In this document: positions 23,805 to 32,513 of the stretch, piece by piece
Layout: every line of letters begins with the position of its first letter
Position numbering within the stretch: position 1 is the stretch's first letter
NCBI GenBank assembly: GCA_910585405.1
Contig: CAJUDO010000026.1
Location: 1 to 37,085, forward strand
Reading direction: 5' to 3'
DNA: 37,085 nucleotides
DNA from: an uncultured Peptococcaceae bacterium
GTDB taxonomy: Bacteria; Bacillota; Peptococcia; Peptococcales; Peptococcaceae
Program-made: the position numbers and the translations under genes
Notes under the pieces: model-generated
The model's database searches: none
What the model saw: only the letters and a program-made list of their open reading frames with translations
What the model was told of the DNA's origin: nothing

Positions 23805-24103
23805 AGGAATCCTCCTGACACAATGAGATTTGGTATAAAAGGACTGATTGGAAACGAAACAATTCTATTATAATTTTATTGTAATCAAAAGTCCGTTATT
23901 GCGCAAGAGAAAGGCATCTGAAAGATGGTGTAAATTTACGCGCCATTCCCAAAAGACATGGATAGAAAGGGATATAAACGAGCCCATTACCGCGAAGAAA
24001 AGCTTATTTTAAAGAAAGTATGTGGATAAAAGGGTTTTTTTGAGCGAAAATGGAAGAAATCAAACAGAAGTGATTGAAATTACAGGAGAAGGTGAAAAAT
24101 AGA

Positions 24104-25138
24104 ATGGAACAGGAGCCATTGGTGAGTGTGATTGTGCCTGTCTATAATGCATCTGCCTATCTGGAGCGCTGCATCAACAGCATTTTGCAGCAGACCTATC
24201 AAAATATTGAGTTAATTTTGGTGAATGATGGCAGTACCGATAACAGTTTACAGATTTGCCGACGGTATGCGCGGCAGGATTCCCGCGTCTTGGTAATTGA
24301 CCAGTGCAATCGCGGTGTATCAGAAAGCCGCAATGCTGGTATAGCGCGCGCCAAGGGTATTTATCTTCAATTTGCCGACAGTGATGACTGGCTGGTTCCC
24401 ACTGCGACAGAGCGGATGGTGGAAAAAGCTGAACAGGAGCAGTGTCAGCTTGTCATTGCGCCTTTTTATCGCGTGGTGGGGCGTATGCTGATTGTGAATG
24501 GTCATATTCGTACGGAAGAAAAAATTTCACTGCAGGATTTTGCGCTGCAGATGTTGATGAAAGCGCCCGCTAATTTTTATTATGGCGTGATGTGGAACAA
24601 GCTCTATCGCCGCGATTTGATTAATTTGTACAAAATGCGCTGTGACCCGGATATTACCTGGTGTGAGGATTTTATTTTTAACCTTCACTATCTGCAGCAT
24701 GTACAGCAAATCTATGTTTTACAGCAACCGGTCTATTATTATGTGAAGCGCAAGGGCAGTCTGGTGAGTACAGAGCTGCACAGCAGCAATGTGTATGAGA
24801 TGAAACGGAGTGTATTTGAACATTACCGTGCTTTTTATGATGCCCTTGGTTTGTATGATGACTATCGCGGCGCCATAAATGGTTTTATGTTGTCCATTAC
24901 GACAGACAGTCTGTTCCGTTTGCCCAGTGGAGTGATTGACAAAGAAGGAGACGAGATTTTCTTTGAGGATTACGGTAAAAGGATAGCACGAGCAGGGGAA
25001 GAACAGCTGCCATGGAGAAGGAATAAAGGATGGGGCGCAATGATTTCTCAGTTGGGGAGCAGGGATGCAGATGAAAAGAAAACAAGGAAATTGGAAAGAA
25101 AAAAAGGCGGCGCTAAAGAAACAGTGCCGCGAAAATAA
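24104..25138 (+). CDS. Family 2 glycosyltransferase
   Basis: A 344-residue GT-A fold glycosyltransferase. The N-terminal domain shows VSVIVPVYNASAYLERC (7-23), the nucleotide-binding LVNDGSTDNS (39-48), GVSESRNAGIARAKG (71-85) and the metal-binding DSDD (92-95). The C-terminal part binds the acceptor and is not informative about specificity. It probably adds a sugar to a cell-surface polysaccharide or glycan, working in the cytoplasm. ATG 24104 has GGAG/AAGGTG upstream; TTG 24074 is possible. The last 74 bases overlap the next gene in another frame, and the C-terminal tail encoded there is highly basic, without family resemblance. Confidence 0.93.
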   Translation: MEQEPLVSVIVPVYNASAYLERCINSILQQTYQNIELILVNDGSTDNSLQICRRYARQDSRVLVIDQCNRGVSESRNAGIARAKGIYLQFADSDDWLVPTATERMVEKAEQEQCQLVIAPFYRVVGRMLIVNGHIRTEEKISLQDFALQMLMKAPANFYYGVMWNKLYRRDLINLYKMRCDPDITWCEDFIFNLHYLQHVQQIYVLQQPVYYYVKRKGSLVSTELHSSNVYEMKRSVFEHYRAFYDALGLYDDYRGAINGFMLSITTDSLFRLPSGVIDKEGDEIFFEDYGKRIARAGEEQLPWRRNKGWGAMISQLGSRDADEKKTRKLERKKGGAKETVPRK

Positions 25139-25904
25139 AACAGCATTTGGGTTGTATCTGATTTTGCGAACTTTGGTAATTATCGTGATGATTGCCCAAT
25201 TTTTTAATGGCAACTATGAAAATGTGTTTTTGTGCATTTTGACATTGATTTTATTTTTGGTGCCCAGTTTTATTCAGATGAACTATCATATCAAGTTGCC
25301 TGACACGTTGGAAGTTATTATTTTACTGTTCATTTTTGCTGCGGAGATTTTGGGTGAAATTCATGCGTTTTATCTCGAATTCCCTTTCTGGGACACCATG
25401 CTGCACACGCTCAATGGCTTTTTGGCGGCAGCAATCGGATTTTCCATGGTGGATATCCTGAATCGCACAGAACGGTTCAGTTTTAAATTGGCGCCTATCT
25501 ATATGAGTATTGTGGCATTCTGTTTTTCCATGACCATCGGTGTGATGTGGGAATTTTTTGAATTTTTTATGGATCAGTTTTTTATGCTGGATATGCAGAA
25601 AGATACAGTGATTCATACCATTTCTTCTGTCATGCTGGATCCTACCAACAGCAATCGACCGGTGATGATTGCTGATATTGCAGAGGTTACGGTAAATGGA
25701 CAGCCTCTGGGAATAGATGGATATTTGGATATTGGACTGATTGATACCATGAAAGATTTGATGGTAAACTTTATCGGTGCGGTGGTATTCTCTACCATTG
25801 GCTATTTTTATATAAAATATCGGGGAAAATTGCGGTTCGCCAGCCGTTTTATTCCCAAGGTTGCAGCAAAAGAGGATGACAAAAAACGTAAATATATTGA
25901 ATAG
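25065..25904 (+). CDS. YjdF/DUF2238-like membrane protein
   Basis: A 279-residue protein with a basic N-terminus and at least six membrane segments, then a soluble stretch and a final segment followed by a basic tail. The central FPFWDTMLHTLNGFLAAAIGFSMVD with MTIGVMWEFFEFFMDQ is characteristic of the DUF2238 (YjdF) family, with conserved D, H and E residues inside the membrane. Its function is not known. The start at 25065 lies inside the glycosyltransferase gene (74-base overlap), with GGGGAGC-AGGG in front; ATG 25071 is the alternative. No later methionine would keep the first membrane segment. Co-transcription with the glycosyltransferase suggests a cell-envelope role, but this is inference. 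Confidence 0.8.
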   Translation: MQMKRKQGNWKEKKAALKKQCRENKTAFGLYLILRTLVIIVMIAQFFNGNYENVFLCILTLILFLVPSFIQMNYHIKLPDTLEVIILLFIFAAEILGEIHAFYLEFPFWDTMLHTLNGFLAAAIGFSMVDILNRTERFSFKLAPIYMSIVAFCFSMTIGVMWEFFEFFMDQFFMLDMQKDTVIHTISSVMLDPTNSNRPVMIADIAEVTVNGQPLGIDGYLDIGLIDTMKDLMVNFIGAVVFSTIGYFYIKYRGKLRFASRFIPKVAAKEDDKKRKYIE

Positions 25905-25989
25905 GATTCCTGTGTGCACCGGTTTATAATTTTGTGACAGATAAAAAATGATGCATATGGCTTTTAGCGCAATGTATTTGACATGACGG

Positions 25990-26018
25990 AAAACAGCCGA
26001 CTTTAAGCCGGCTGTTTT
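25990..26018. terminator. Bidirectional terminator
   Basis: AAAACAGCCG and CGGCTGTTTT arms around a short loop, one mismatch inside. It lies between convergent genes and has T-rich ends on both strands. Confidence 0.85.
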
Positions 26019-26035
26019 AAGAGAGGGATAGTTTC

Positions 26036-26611
26036 TTATTCTTTCGTTGGTGTGACGCGTACAAAAAGATTTTCCAATTCTTCTGCAAAGCCGGAGATGG
26101 GCTTCCCGTTGGCGATATCTTCTCCGATTTCTTTCATACGAGTGAAGGTATCGGCATCTTCCATCACGTACACGGTGTCAATTTCCGTGTCTGTTTTTTT
26201 CACAACCTGGCTGATTTCATCTTTTAATGTAGCGGACTCTGCGGTATCTGCCGTTTCGTCAATGGCTACAGATACATAAGCCATTTTTTCAGAGATGACA
26301 GTGCGTGCGTCTTTTACCTGTGCCACTTGTTCCACTACGGCATCAGCGATTTTTTCTGCTCTTTGGTTCAAATCGCTGTTGTCGACGGTACGGTCAGTAG
26401 GGTTGGCAGCGGCGTTATCCTGTTGGTTTTGCATGTTGGTATTATTGTCTTTTTCGTTGGTGGTGTTGTTTTGCTCTGTGTCAGTCTGGTTATTGGTAGC
26501 TGGCGGCGTTTGCTGGCTGTTGTTTTTATTGCTGCAACCGGTAAAAATCAGGCAGGAAACGCAGAGTAACGCAACGGATAACACAAAAAATTTCTTCTTT
26601 CGAGAAAACAT
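26036..26611 (-). CDS. YhcN/YlaJ-family (sporulation-associated) lipoprotein
   Basis: A 191-residue lipoprotein. The N-terminus has a basic start, a hydrophobic stretch and a lipobox ending LIFTGC (Cys26). A low-complexity Asn/Gln/Thr-rich linker covers about 27-75. The C-terminal domain contains RAEKIADAVVEQVAQVKDARTV and KMAYVSVAID, as in the YhcN/YlaJ family, found mainly in spore-forming Firmicutes where members locate to the spore membrane or coat. In this organism it may be a remnant or have an envelope role. AAAGGAGGT precedes ATG 26611. It is divergent from the flavoprotein gene; the 145-base gap between them shows no clear promoter. Confidence 0.85.
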   Translation of the reverse strand: MFSRKKKFFVLSVALLCVSCLIFTGCSNKNNSQQTPPATNNQTDTEQNNTTNEKDNNTNMQNQQDNAAANPTDRTVDNSDLNQRAEKIADAVVEQVAQVKDARTVISEKMAYVSVAIDETADTAESATLKDEISQVVKKTDTEIDTVYVMEDADTFTRMKEIGEDIANGKPISGFAEELENLFVRVTPTKE

Positions 26612-26756
26612 ATCTTGACCTCCTTTGTTTCAATGGCTATAGTATTTGACAAAACCATATTTCTATACGGTGTTTTTTCTAAAAAAATAAAATTTTTTAT
26701 TTTACTTACAGGAGCGCAAAATAAAGCAGGAAAGCTTGGGAAAATGGAGAGGGCAG

Positions 26757-28022
26757 ATGATGGAACAACAGGTATTGATTATCGGTGGCGGCGCCAGCGG
26801 AATGATGGCAGCCATTACGGCAGCGGAGCAGGGTGCGACAGTGACGCTTTTGGAGAAGAATGACCGTCTGGGCAAAAAAATGCTGATCAGCGGAAAAGGC
26901 CGCTGCAATGTCACGACGGCCAAAGAGCGGGAGGAAATTATAGCCAGTTTTTTGCACAACGGAAAATTTTTATATACTGCCTTGAGCAGATTTTCCAATA
27001 CACAGGTGCAGACGTTTTTTGAAGAGGCTGGCATACCGCTGAAGGTGGAGCGAGGGCAGAGAGTGTTTCCGGTGTCAGATCAGTCTAAAGATATTGTGAA
27101 CGCTTTGCGGCGAAAATTACAACAGCTGCATGTGGATTTATGGTTGAACACGACGGCAAAAGAGATTCTGGTGGAGGATGGCAGAGCTGTGGGCGTACAG
27201 TTGCTGAATGGACACAAATTGTATGCGGAACATATCGTTGTGGCCACCGGCGGCGCGTCCTATCCTGGCACCGGTTCTACTGGGGATGGGTATCGTTTTG
27301 CCCAAAAAGCCGGCCATGCCATCATACCGTTGCGTCCCTCGCTGATTCCGCTGGAATGCAGAGAGCCGTGGATAAAAGAGTTGCAGGGCTTGAGTCTGAA
27401 AAACGTAACATTTACCATAGAGAATCAGCAGGGCAAAAAGTTGGCGCAGGAATTCGGTGAGATGCTGTTTACCCATTTCGGTGTGTCTGGGCCAATCGTA
27501 TTATCTACCAGCTATAAAGCGGTGGATTATTGGCAAAAACAAAAAGAGCCTCTGATTGGTGTGGTCGATTTCAAACCGGCATTGAGCGCAGAAAAATTGG
27601 ATGCACGGTTTTTGCGGGAAATTGGGGAGCAAAATAAAAAGCAGTTAAAAAACAGCTTACATACCTTGATGCCTGCCAAGCTGATACCGGTGTTCATCCG
27701 ATGCTGCGGAATTTCCGGGGAAAAGGAACTGCATCAGATTACCCGGGAAGAGCGGCAGCACATGGTGGAGATGCTGAAAAACTTTCGGTTTACGCTGACA
27801 AAAGCGCGCCCATTGGAGGAGGCTATTGTCACCGCAGGCGGTGTGTGTGTAAAAGAAGTTTCACCAAAAACTATGGAAAGCAAACTGGTGCAAAATTTGT
27901 ATTTTGTTGGTGAAGTTTTAGATATTGATGGGATGACAGGCGGATTTAATCTGCAAGCTGCCTTTTCCACAGGATATTTAGCGGGGAGTGCTTGCGCAAA
28001 TAATGATTCTGCATTAAAATAA
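26757..28022 (+). CDS. NAD(P)/FAD-dependent oxidoreductase, HI0933/BaiN family
   Basis: A 421-residue flavoprotein. The N-terminal FAD motif VLIIGGGASGMMAAITAAE (about 6-24) is followed by LLEKNDRLGKKMLISGKGRCNVT (about 33-55), the hallmark of the HI0933/YhiN family. ATGGASYPGTGSTGDGY lies near 167 and the C-terminal FVGEVLDIDGMTGGFNLQAAFSTG near 385. One member (BaiN) acts in bile-acid dehydroxylation, but most have no known substrate and the role here should not be inferred from that. GGAGAGGG precedes ATG 26757 (ATG 26760 possible). It is the first gene in a row with the HutP-like gene, cmk and ispH-rpsA, all in the same direction with short gaps. Confidence 0.92.
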   Translation: MMEQQVLIIGGGASGMMAAITAAEQGATVTLLEKNDRLGKKMLISGKGRCNVTTAKEREEIIASFLHNGKFLYTALSRFSNTQVQTFFEEAGIPLKVERGQRVFPVSDQSKDIVNALRRKLQQLHVDLWLNTTAKEILVEDGRAVGVQLLNGHKLYAEHIVVATGGASYPGTGSTGDGYRFAQKAGHAIIPLRPSLIPLECREPWIKELQGLSLKNVTFTIENQQGKKLAQEFGEMLFTHFGVSGPIVLSTSYKAVDYWQKQKEPLIGVVDFKPALSAEKLDARFLREIGEQNKKQLKNSLHTLMPAKLIPVFIRCCGISGEKELHQITREERQHMVEMLKNFRFTLTKARPLEEAIVTAGGVCVKEVSPKTMESKLVQNLYFVGEVLDIDGMTGGFNLQAAFSTGYLAGSACANNDSALK

Positions 28023-28051
28023 AAGAAATATATAATAAATGGGGTGAATTT

Positions 28052-28465
28052 ATGGCCTACGGCAGTAAAGAAATTGCCAGAACTGCGTTGCGTATTGCGT
28101 TGACAGAAACGCGGGAAGAAGAAAATCAGGAAAAAAGAAAAATTTTGGCTCAGGGCATTAAAGTGGGAGCGGTGGATTTTGGCGGCGAATATCTTGCTTC
28201 CATTAATAAAATTGTAGAACATGCCATTGTGGCAGGAAAACGGGAAGGCATCATCGGCGATACCCATTCAGAAGAGGGCGCCATTGCAGGAGCTACCAGA
28301 GAAGCTTTGTCACAAATTCAAAATAAAGCCATTGGTCTGAATGTAGGTGGAAAATTGGGGATTGCCCGTTTTCAGGACCATCTGAGTATCGCAGTATTTT
28401 TGGGCGTGGGCTTGCTGCATTTGGATGAGGTTGCAGTGGGGCTGGCACACAGAACCATATCCTGA
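28052..28465 (+). CDS. HutP-like protein
   Basis: A 137-residue protein that resembles HutP, the Bacillus antiterminator which binds L-histidine and Mg2+ and then RNA. Similar features: an N-terminal helix (EIARTALRIALTETREE), a central VGAVDFGGEYLASINKIVEHAIVAGKREG-like region at about 42-70, a TRE/ATREAL segment, and a C-terminal SIAVFLGVGLLHLDEVAVGLAHRTI stretch matching the HutP end. The family match is by eye. No histidine-utilisation genes are near; instead it lies between a flavoprotein gene and cmk, 26 bases before cmk. It may control its neighbours by an RNA mechanism, which is inference. GGGGTG lies upstream of ATG 28052. Confidence 0.75.
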   Translation: MAYGSKEIARTALRIALTETREEENQEKRKILAQGIKVGAVDFGGEYLASINKIVEHAIVAGKREGIIGDTHSEEGAIAGATREALSQIQNKAIGLNVGGKLGIARFQDHLSIAVFLGVGLLHLDEVAVGLAHRTIS

Positions 28466-28491
28466 TAGCTGCCCAATATGGAGGAACAACT

Positions 28492-29157
28492 ATGAAAGAG
28501 ACGTTACAGATTGCCATTGACGGTCCTGCCGGAGCGGGAAAAAGTTCGGTGGCAAAGGCATTGGCAAAACGGCTGGGCTGCATTTATCTGGATACCGGTG
28601 CAATGTATCGGGCAGTTACCTGGTTTGCCATGCAGGAGCAGGTGTCATTGGAAGATTCTGCTGCCATGGAGGCATTGCTGGAAAAAATTCAACTGGAGTT
28701 TAAAGAGGAGCCTGGAGGGCAGCACCTGTATTGCAATGGAGTGGATATCACAGAGGCAATTCGGACGACAGAGATCTCAGCCAATGTGTCAGCGGTGGCG
28801 ATGCTGCCCTCTGTGCGGGAAGCCATGGTGGCGCAGCAGCAGAAAATTGCTGCCGATTGCGATGTGCTGATGGATGGACGGGACATTGGGACTACAGTAT
28901 TACCTGATGCCAGGTACAAATTTTTTTTGACAGCATCCTTGGAAGAACGGGCACGTCGGCGCTGTTTAGAACTGCAACAAAAAGGAATTGCAGTAGACTT
29001 GGAGCAAATGAAACGCGATATCGCTTTGCGGGATGAAAAAGATTCCAAAAGAGCTGTTTCACCGCTGGTACAGGCAGCGGATGCAGAGCGGATTGATACA
29101 AGTGATATGACTTTGGAAGAAGTTGTAGAAAAACTTTTTGCGAAGATTGCAAAATAA
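28492..29157 (+). CDS. cmk: Cytidylate kinase
   Basis: Cmk phosphorylates CMP and dCMP with ATP. The 221-residue length is normal. The P-loop IDGPAGAGKSSVAKALA (9-25) is followed by GCIYLDTGAMYRAVTWFA (31-48); the LID and CMP-binding parts include VLMDGRDIGTTVLPDA near 125-140 and an arginine-rich RARRRCLEL. GGAGG precedes ATG 28492. Its position before ispH-rpsA is common in Firmicutes; cmk-rpsA linkage is ancient. Confidence 0.98.
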   Translation: MKETLQIAIDGPAGAGKSSVAKALAKRLGCIYLDTGAMYRAVTWFAMQEQVSLEDSAAMEALLEKIQLEFKEEPGGQHLYCNGVDITEAIRTTEISANVSAVAMLPSVREAMVAQQQKIAADCDVLMDGRDIGTTVLPDARYKFFLTASLEERARRRCLELQQKGIAVDLEQMKRDIALRDEKDSKRAVSPLVQAADAERIDTSDMTLEEVVEKLFAKIAK

Positions 29158-29160
29158 CTA

Positions 29161-29189
29161 TTTCACTTCCTGCGTTTATCCGTTATAAT
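29161..29189 (+). promoter_or_regulatory. Possible promoter of ispH-rpsA
   Basis: TTTCAC (29161-29166), a 17-base spacer and a perfect TATAAT (29184-29189) lie just after the cmk stop, 40 bases before the fusion gene. The -35 is weak. Confidence 0.45.
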
Positions 29190-29228
29190 AGAATGGTAAA
29201 TGATTAATTTTAAGAAGGAGCTGATGAA

Positions 29229-31229
29229 GTGAACTTTCAGATAGCTCCCCATGCAGGTTTCTGTTTTGGTGTGAAAATGGCCATCCAAAAAGGTGAGGAA
29301 CTGGTCAAAAGCGGGCATGTACCAATTGCCACGCTTGGTCCCCTGATTCACAATCCGCAGGAGGTAAAACGTCTGGAGAGTTTAGGCATCTATGCCAAAG
29401 ATTCCTTTGAGGAGATTGACGAAAAAATTGTGTTGATCCGCACCCATGGCGTTGCCCCCTCTGTTTATGAAGAAGCCGAGAAACGGGGGCTTGAGCTTTA
29501 CGATTGTACTTGTCCCTTTGTGAATAAAGTACAGAAAATTGCACATGAACACAGCCAGAACGGCTATCTTGTACTGATTCTGGGAAACCGTAACCATCCA
29601 GAGGTGCAGGGCATTTTAGGATGGGCGGGCAACAAGGGCATTGCTTTTCAGGAGATTACTGAATTAAAAGAGGCAGCGTTAAAAGGATGTAAAGTATGCC
29701 TGGTAGCTCAAACTACGGAAAATCCAGAGCGTTTTGCCAGAGCTGTACAAGCTTTGGAGCAGTACGAGCTGGAAGAACTGGCGGTATTCAACACCATTTG
29801 TTCCGCTACAAGGGAGCGACAAAGCGCTGCCTTGGAATTGGCGCGAACGGTGGATTTCATGCTGGTAGTTGGCGGGCTGAACAGCGCCAACACACAGAAA
29901 CTGGCAAACATTTGCCGGCAGAATGGCTGCCGCACTGAACATATCGAATCAGCTGACGAAATTGATTTGCATTGGTTTGATGATGTAAAAAATGTGGGAA
30001 TAACAGCAGGTGCATCAACGCCTGACTGGATTATTAGGGAGGTTACTTTAGAAATGGAAGAATTAATGACAATGGAACAGGGCTTGGAAAGCTACGGTGT
30101 TTTGGGAGAGGTAGGCAGACACGATATCGTGACCGGTACCGTAGTAAAGGTGAGTGATGATGAAGTCCTGGTTGATATCGGAGGAAAATCAGAAGGTATC
30201 GTTCCAGTCCGTGAACTGAGCTTTACAAAAAATGTAAAACCAGAAGAAGTAGTAAAAGTTGGTGACGAAATCCGCGTGATGGTCATCAAAGAAGACAGCG
30301 AAGGCAACATCATGCTTTCCAAGAAAAGAGTAGACCAGGCTGACGCAATGGAAAAACTGGAAACCATCTACAAAGAAAACCAGACCATTGAAGCGCCTGT
30401 TGTGGATGTTGTAAAGGGCGGTGTGATTGTAGATATCGGGGCCAGAGGCTTTGTACCGGCATCTCGCCTGGATATCAAATTTATTCAGGATATCAAATCT
30501 TTTGTAGGACAGACATTACAGTTCAAAATTATTAAATTTGAACCAGAAGCCAGAAAAATCGTACTTTCCCGTCGTGAAATTCTGGAAGAAGAAGAAAAAG
30601 CACGCAAAGAACAGGTTTGGAACTCCATTGAAGAAGGACAGACAAGAAAAGGTGTTGTACGCCGGTTGGCTGCGTTTGGCGCTTTTGTAGATCTGGGCGG
30701 CGTGGACGGCCTGCTGCATGTATCCGAAATGGGCTGGGGTCGTGTAAAAAATCCTGCTGATGTGGTAAAAGAAGGTCAGGAAATCGAAGTATACATTTTG
30801 AAAGTAGACAAAGAAAAAGAAAAGATTTCTTTGGGCTTGAAACAGTTGATTCCAAATCCATGGGACAGCGCTGCTGAAAAATATGCAGTGGACACTATCG
30901 TAACCGGTAAAGTGGTACGCATTGTACCATTTGGTGCATTTGTAATGCTGGAAGACGGTGTAGACGGTCTGGTTCATATTTCTCAGATTTCCTGGGAACG
31001 CGTAGAAAAAGTAGAAGATGCTTTGCAGATTGGTCAGGAAGTCAACGCAAAAATATTGGAGCTGGATGTAGAAAACAAAAAAATCAGCCTGAGCATCAAA
31101 CAGACTACCGAAAGACCTGCAAAAGAAGCTCCAGCAGCTGCTGCCACAGAAGAAAAAGAGCCGGAAGAAGAAATTCCTGTTGTACAGGAAGCTATGGGCA
31201 GCACTATTGGCGATATGTTTAACAACTAA
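29229..31229 (+). CDS. ispH-rpsA: IspH (HMBPP reductase)-ribosomal protein S1 fusion
   Basis: A 666-residue two-part protein. Residues 1-285 are IspH, the last enzyme of the MEP isoprenoid pathway: cluster cysteines C12 (HAGFCFG), C95 (CTCP) and C191 (NTICSATRERQ), His41, His123 with Glu125 (HPEVQG), and S218/N220 (GGLNSAN). Residues from about 297 carry four S1 RNA-binding repeats (about 297-365, 385-452, 470-540 and 557-627), each with the GFV/GLVHIS-type core, ending in an acidic Ala/Glu tail. The S1 part binds mRNA on the ribosome. Such fusions occur in some Clostridia and Negativicutes. The start is GTG 29229 with AAGGAG eight bases upstream; the ATG five bases before it is out of frame and stops after two codons. 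A GGGAGG at 30037-30042 before ATG 30054 could allow separate synthesis of the S1 half. Confidence 0.96.
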   Translation: MNFQIAPHAGFCFGVKMAIQKGEELVKSGHVPIATLGPLIHNPQEVKRLESLGIYAKDSFEEIDEKIVLIRTHGVAPSVYEEAEKRGLELYDCTCPFVNKVQKIAHEHSQNGYLVLILGNRNHPEVQGILGWAGNKGIAFQEITELKEAALKGCKVCLVAQTTENPERFARAVQALEQYELEELAVFNTICSATRERQSAALELARTVDFMLVVGGLNSANTQKLANICRQNGCRTEHIESADEIDLHWFDDVKNVGITAGASTPDWIIREVTLEMEELMTMEQGLESYGVLGEVGRHDIVTGTVVKVSDDEVLVDIGGKSEGIVPVRELSFTKNVKPEEVVKVGDEIRVMVIKEDSEGNIMLSKKRVDQADAMEKLETIYKENQTIEAPVVDVVKGGVIVDIGARGFVPASRLDIKFIQDIKSFVGQTLQFKIIKFEPEARKIVLSRREILEEEEKARKEQVWNSIEEGQTRKGVVRRLAAFGAFVDLGGVDGLLHVSEMGWGRVKNPADVVKEGQEIEVYILKVDKEKEKISLGLKQLIPNPWDSAAEKYAVDTIVTGKVVRIVPFGAFVMLEDGVDGLVHISQISWERVEKVEDALQIGQEVNAKILELDVENKKISLSIKQTTERPAKEAPAAAATEEKEPEEEIPVVQEAMGSTIGDMFNN

Positions 31230-31252
31230 TCTTGTGAGAAACGCATAAATGG

Positions 31253-31289
31253 AATAACGCTATCATTGTCCGGTAGCGTTATTCTTTTT
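31253..31289 (+). terminator. Terminator of ispH-rpsA
   Basis: AATAACGCTA (31253-31262) pairs perfectly with TAGCGTTATT (31274-31283), followed by CTTTTT. Confidence 0.92.
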
Positions 31290-31337
31290 ATCTATCTCCT
31301 CTTCGGGGGACTGGTTTACATAAGCAGGAGGTGCGCC

Positions 31338-32513
31338 ATGGCCAGAGCAGCGAATATTTTGTTGGTAGATGATCACGAAGTAAATCTGGAATTGCTGGAA
31401 GCCTATCTGGAGCTCAGCGGCATTCCCATGAATATCTATAAGGCTTATACCTGCGCAGAGGCCTATATATGTATTGAACAGGTCGGTCTGGATTTGATAT
31501 TGCTGGATGTGATGCTGCCTGACGGCTCAGGATATGACGTCTGCCGCCACTTAAAAGGCTTTCGTCTTTATCAAAACATTCCAGTGATTATCCTTACAGC
31601 GCTGAATGATAAACAGAGTATGCTGGAGGGGCTGAAAGCCGGAGCAGATGAATTTCTGACAAAACCGGTGGACAGCCATGAACTGGTTTTGCGGGTAAAA
31701 AATCTGTTGAAAATGAAAACCATTGCCAATGATTTAGACGAGCGCTATCGACAGCTGCACAATGAGCTGGCAATTGCCACCGAGCTGCAAAAAAGCTTTT
31801 TGCCGCAGAAAGTGCCTGTGTATGCTGGGTTGGATATTACGGTATTATATAAACCGAGCAGCTTTATAGGCGGCGACTTTTATGACTTTCTGCCCATTGA
31901 TGCGCAGCATTTGGGCGTATTGATTTGCGACGTAAAAGGGCATGGCGTCGCCTCTGCCATGATTACTGCCACCATCAAGTTTCAGCTGCATGACCTCGAA
32001 GGATATTATCGGGAACCTGCCGCCTTATTGACCCAGCTCAACAAGCGGCTGGAGCAATTTTTCAGCAGCACAGCCAACGATTACTTTGTGACAGCCTTTT
32101 ATGGCGTGTTGGATATGGAAACATGGAACTTTTGTTACAGTAGCGCCGGGCACAATTCCCCGTGCCTGTCAGATTGGGCTGAAGTATCTTTTTTAGAAAA
32201 CGAACAAGGTCTGCCGCTGGGCGTTTTTTCCCAGACAGCGTATGATCAGCAGCAGGTGACATTGCGGCCGGGGCAGCAATTGTTTTTGTATACAGACGGC
32301 ATTTTTGAGCTGGAATTGCAAGGGAAAGCAGCCAGAAGCTGCAGCAGCCTGCAGGATCTTTTTGCGGAGCAGGAAGACATTACCTTAAAAAATATATTGC
32401 AGTTGCAGCGACAAATTGAGCAATATGCGGCAAGTCAGCAGATTGCTGATGATATCAATTATATTACCATCCGTATAGATGAGGAGGAAGCGTCGTGTGT
32501 CAAGTCATTTTAG
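31338..32513 (+). CDS. Response regulator with PP2C (RsbU/SpoIIE-type) phosphatase output
   Basis: A 391-residue protein. Residues 1-125 form a receiver domain: acidic pocket D11-D12, phospho-acceptor D57 (LILLDVMLPDGSGYDV), T87 and K109 (FLTKPVD). After a helical linker (about 125-165; NELAIATELQKSFLPQ) comes a PP2C-type Ser phosphatase domain with FIGGDFYDFLPI, VLICDVKGHGVASAM and FCYSSAGHN. It most likely dephosphorylates an STAS anti-sigma antagonist when its receiver is phosphorylated; the STAS gene overlaps its 3' end by 19 bases. No histidine kinase lies beside it. ATG 31338 has AGGAGGTG upstream; the longer frame from 31266 runs into the rpsA terminator and is not used. Confidence 0.95.
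   Translation: MARAANILLVDDHEVNLELLEAYLELSGIPMNIYKAYTCAEAYICIEQVGLDLILLDVMLPDGSGYDVCRHLKGFRLYQNIPVIILTALNDKQSMLEGLKAGADEFLTKPVDSHELVLRVKNLLKMKTIANDLDERYRQLHNELAIATELQKSFLPQKVPVYAGLDITVLYKPSSFIGGDFYDFLPIDAQHLGVLICDVKGHGVASAMITATIKFQLHDLEGYYREPAALLTQLNKRLEQFFSSTANDYFVTAFYGVLDMETWNFCYSSAGHNSPCLSDWAEVSFLENEQGLPLGVFSQTAYDQQQVTLRPGQQLFLYTDGIFELELQGKAARSCSSLQDLFAEQEDITLKNILQLQRQIEQYAASQQIADDINYITIRIDEEEASCVKSF

Noticed and set aside
26757..28022. Bile-acid 7-dehydroxylation gene baiN
   Set aside because: The HI0933/BaiN family is broad and no other bai genes are nearby, so the specific role is not supported.
31266..31337. N-terminal membrane segment for the RsbU-like protein
   Set aside because: The extended frame starts inside the rpsA terminator and lacks an RBS; ATG 31338 has a strong one and begins at the receiver domain.
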